Shown: positions 7,201-8,368 of the stretch, one piece after another
Position numbering within the stretch: the first letter of the stretch is position 1
How the letters are laid out: each line of letters opens with the position of its first letter
DNA from: Christensenella sp. UBA6345
GTDB lineage: Bacteria > Bacillota > Clostridia > Christensenellales > UBA1242
Direction of reading: 5' to 3'
Length of the DNA: 8,368 nt
Assembly: GCA_002437945.1 (NCBI GenBank)
Contig: DJSB01000037.1
Location: 1-8,368 of the forward strand
Notes under the pieces: generated by a model
The model's input: only the letters and a program-made list of their open reading frames with translations
The model's database searches: none
What the model was told of the DNA's origin: nothing
Made by a program: the position numbers and the translations under genes

Positions 7201-7548
7201 ATACAATTCAACTACAAAATAGTAGGTACAGAAATCCCTTGTGATGACATCACTTATTATAATTTCCATATCAATACCACACTTACAGGAACTTTTGGAC
7301 ACATAATTAGTGGCAATGGATATTTAACTTACTCCTATACCGGCCATGGACTACTTCTTAATACTCGTCAAGATAGTGCTTGTACTATTAAAGTAGATAT
7401 TGACGGTGTAGAAAAGGAATATCATCTAGCAAAAACTAATACAAAAGAATTTATTTACTTACCTACTATTACTTATGGACAACATAATTTAAAGATAACA
7501 GTAGTAAGTGGCACACTAGACGTAGATAGCCTTATAATAATAAAATAA
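4207..7548 (+). CDS. Membrane-anchored M60 (enhancin-like) zinc metallopeptidase with carbohydrate-binding domains
   Basis: A 1113-residue surface protease, probably cleaving host glycoproteins such as mucin, the known target type of the M60-like family. Layout: basic N-tip and one hydrophobic segment (about 12-36), a signal anchor or signal peptide with no lipobox; a Gly/Asp/Asn linker (40-58); an unassigned region (60-185); the M60 domain (about 190-560), opening with the family's YAPAGE (199-204) and carrying the zinc site HELNH (415-419) with Glu431 as likely third ligand; an Ig/cadherin-like segment (about 595-680); a jelly-roll, PA14-like segment (682-830); an F5/8-type-C (discoidin/CBM32-like) domain (about 872-1007, with PENMLDGNQDTFYHS); and a beta-rich C-terminal domain (1009-1113). 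There is no LPXTG sorting signal, so attachment would be by the N-terminus. ATG 4207 follows AAAGGA closely; ATG 4216 (Met4) is an alternative. The gene is monocistronic. Domain limits outside M60 and discoidin are inferred. Confidence 0.92.
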   Translation: MITMKTKKKRNIIILIILALIIAIGSTVGIVLGVVLNKKGHGGNTGGDDSDDNGGNTTPVYTQLEFDKKSHYKVQQSMNTLGTINRRLPSISNEGLCTRYPVYGTELKDLTDEERTNLYTESALLLAKNNDSNGENGTYNSMDKDGNLYLDGVATGKRLYKHTASTNMYFGEVSDTEKAVIEKITINAKEYRNYITGLYAPAGEVIKIEISQEDLDKVGGLSILIGSASPRNFYTTIKTNREIKRMPTIVNRMEVNDITTYVGNYLGGPIYIYPNKINVEFNVVISGAVKYPVYIQGYTTREQLKEMEKLSAPYYDFELWDVGVRHSGAKIYGNFDFDNLYRVGEYWEKVIRTSQRVPPGSSAKIGIGFIYDVYVSAGAACAWVGRNWVEGPSAALAPALDYNGITTAGIWGTMHELNHHYQNYGAGQDGEVTNNATTLLSYCSYTNISANRGENDNALGTDWKRYTDASRSLRETISNMAVNKDADKVQPQYTLNIYADIIHSFGVDTYIKATRYNAGKHGVDYWYEALCETTGYDMTYYFETMLNHTVSATLKEKYNNGTRPIYVPIASIYQTGRSYISNGKEYYTTTMRPYRLYKSHEYTLDLNSKIIVPTGFTFNIKEVTSPQNGTLTPLSDNKYKLLTTNDTYSGEIKVKIELTDGTITTPDVTLIFNFEYIDELPTVTKYTYSNRIYETPQDAISSNFAGYEKVETVDYNGQNFNRTANKQIIVINSKIYIPQDGTYIFCLRAGRGNHSLYVSQNGTYYKDVINYSGAKNTFTTNDDQCVTYTLKKGDYIWLKQITVADRNASDAYTEMGWAVNGASCVKIPMQYTLGVNATYGTTPYESEALYPTSYDNYQKTIYHNDYSQFSLVDITHGYWDDTTKPENMLDGNQDTFYHSNQNNFVSADNPCDITLNLSDVKKYNQLTIINRKVGTVHMPITFKLYGGTTLDNMVLIKEYTNVSYSGLTLSVDFDTTLLQYVKISITDTNTHRYVSIADIQFNYKIVGTEIPCDDITYYNFHINTTLTGTFGHIISGNGYLTYSYTGHGLLLNTRQDSACTIKVDIDGVEKEYHLAKTNTKEFIYLPTITYGQHNLKITVVSGTLDVDSLIIIK

Positions 7549-7551
7549 CAC

Positions 7552-7620
7552 AATAATACAACACAGCAGATAATTAATGGCAGTCAATCATTAACTATTT
7601 ATGCTGTGTTTTTTATTATT
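7552..7620 (+). terminator. Intrinsic terminator of the M60 gene
   Basis: AACACAGCA (7560-7568) pairs with TGCTGTGTT (7602-7610), followed by a T-run (7609-7614). An inner stem (TTAATG 7574-7579 with CATTAA 7589-7594) and an outer AATAATA/TATTATT pairing (7552-7558 with 7614-7620) can extend the fold. It starts 4 nt after the stop codon and separates the M60 transcript from the HD-GYP gene. Confidence 0.85.
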
Positions 7621-7660
7621 TTCATATTTTTCACACACTAGTACAATTGTTATATGAGTC

Positions 7661-7689
7661 TTTACAAACAATATAAAAAGGTGTATAAT
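7661..7689 (+). promoter_or_regulatory. Promoter of the HD-GYP gene
   Basis: TTTACA (7661-7666, 5 of 6) lies 17 bp before a perfect TATAAT (7684-7689). The transcript would start near 7696, after the in-frame ATG at 7654 and only about 12 nt before the ATG at 7708, so it argues for the downstream start. Confidence 0.65.
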
Positions 7690-7693
7690 ATAC

Positions 7694-7709
7694 CTAGGTA
7701 TAAAAAAAT
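7694..7709 (+). promoter_or_regulatory. Shared start-region motif, copy 2 (HD-GYP gene)
   Basis: CTAGGTATAAAAAAAT begins 4 nt after the -10 box and is 15/16 identical to 4182-4197. Here the A-run leads straight into the start codon: the final A and T are the first two bases of ATG 7708. The AGG inside it (7696-7698) is the only candidate ribosome binding site, 9 nt from the ATG. Confidence 0.35.
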
Positions 7710-8316
7710 GATAAACCTTAAATATATTAAAAAAGAAGACCAACGTAGAGTAATAAGTTTGCTTAAAAGGTTGAAACATCATTCACCCGAAACATACTTA
7801 CATTCACTAGACGTTGCCGAAACCTGTGTAACAATAGGTAAAGCGTGCGGTCTTAATAATAAACAACTTCAAGTATTATACACATCGGGTTGTCTTCACG
7901 ATATAGGTAAAATTGCAGTAAGTACTAGACTACTACATAAAAAAGGTTGTACTGAAGCAGAAGTAAATTATATCAAGTTAACTCACGTTAATTGGACTTA
8001 CATGATACTTAAGAATCATTTTGATAGCGAAATAGTTAATACTTGTTATCATCATCATGAAAGACTTAACGGTAAAGGCTACCCACAAGGATTAACCGCC
8101 GAACAATTAAGTGAGTATGATAAGATAATTGCAGTATCCGATGTAATTAGTGCTTTAATACTAGATAGAAGTTATAGAGAACATAGTTTTAGTGACGATG
8201 AAGCAATTAAGATTATCAACATGATGGCAAAAAATAACGAACTAGATTCTAGATATGTTGAAATTGCCGAAAAGAAAATCCTTAATTACAACAATGATTT
8301 AAATATAAATAAATAA
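7708..8316 (+). CDS. Stand-alone HD-GYP domain protein (predicted cyclic-di-GMP phosphodiesterase)
   Basis: A 202-residue cytosolic protein made almost wholly of an HD-GYP domain, whose members hydrolyse cyclic-di-GMP to pGpG or GMP with bound Fe or Mn. Metal and signature residues are present: His32 (YLHSLDVA), HDIGK (64-68), His93, HHE (116-118) leading to the NGKGYP signature (121-126, with Asn for the usual Asp of DGxGYP), Asp145 in AVSDVISAL, and RSYR (154-157) for the usual RPYR. There is no sensor, receiver or transmembrane part, so any regulation must come from partners or expression. The frame is open to an ATG at 7654, but that lies upstream of the predicted promoter's start site and has no ribosome binding site. 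I therefore begin at ATG 7708 (MINLKYIKKED). The terminator before it makes it an independent unit. Activity is likely from intact residues, but some HD-GYP proteins act on other cyclic dinucleotides. Confidence 0.85.
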   Translation: MINLKYIKKEDQRRVISLLKRLKHHSPETYLHSLDVAETCVTIGKACGLNNKQLQVLYTSGCLHDIGKIAVSTRLLHKKGCTEAEVNYIKLTHVNWTYMILKNHFDSEIVNTCYHHHERLNGKGYPQGLTAEQLSEYDKIIAVSDVISALILDRSYREHSFSDDEAIKIINMMAKNNELDSRYVEIAEKKILNYNNDLNINK

Positions 8317-8368
8317 GTTAATTAAACAACAAAAAACCAGCAGATTTATTGAAGTGAACCCCGTAGGG
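8317..8368. other. Right edge with a cut C-rich inverted repeat
   Basis: After the HD-GYP stop there is an A-run (AAAAAACCAGCAG, 8331-8343) that could be the left arm of a bidirectional terminator. Next, GAAGTGAACCCC (8351-8362), GTA and GGG (8366-8368) look like the first arm, loop and first bases of the second arm of a hairpin. The CCCC is out of character for the AT-rich surroundings. The window ends before either can be confirmed. Confidence 0.3.

Overview
The window looks like chromosomal DNA from a low-GC Gram-positive bacterium of the Firmicutes type, plausibly an uncultured gut Clostridia-like lineage. This rests on strong AT richness, sigma-A-like promoters (TTGCAA or TTTACA, 17 bp, TATAAT), AGG/GGA ribosome binding sites, intrinsic terminators with T-runs, and a mucin-type surface peptidase. 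Tryptophans are read from TGG and one gene ends in TGA, so the standard bacterial code fits better than the Mollicutes code. No species is named from this evidence.

Left third (1-2060): a GNAT acetyltransferase on the minus strand ends at a hairpin terminator at the left edge. A divergent two-gene plus-strand operon follows, with a CYTH-superfamily protein (adenylate cyclase IV / triphosphatase-like) and a RimJ/RimL-type GNAT acetyltransferase. It is driven by a near-consensus extended -10 promoter. A long bidirectional hairpin closes this operon and the ABC operon that converges on it.

Middle (2097-4206): a two-gene minus-strand ABC-2 exporter operon, with the ATPase first and the permease 1 nt behind it. 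A roughly 300-bp AT-rich divergent intergenic region follows, carrying one promoter for the exporter and one for the large gene to its right.

Right half (4207-8368): a 1113-residue, membrane-anchored, multidomain M60 (enhancin-like) zinc metallopeptidase with a discoidin-like domain and other beta-rich accessory domains, probably acting on host glycoproteins such as mucins. It has its own promoter and terminator. Next comes a compact stand-alone HD-GYP domain protein, a predicted cyclic-di-GMP phosphodiesterase, from its own promoter. Its start codon should move downstream to 7708. The M60 and HD-GYP promoters share a 15/16-nt motif around the transcription start, which raises the possibility of common control of a surface peptidase and a second-messenger enzyme. 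The last 20 bases begin a C-rich inverted repeat cut by the window edge.

Most of the window is ordinary. I see no CRISPR array, RNA gene, complete mobile element or clear new defence system. The best leads are the M60 domain architecture, the shared promoter motif, and the CYTH protein with an altered ExExK motif.
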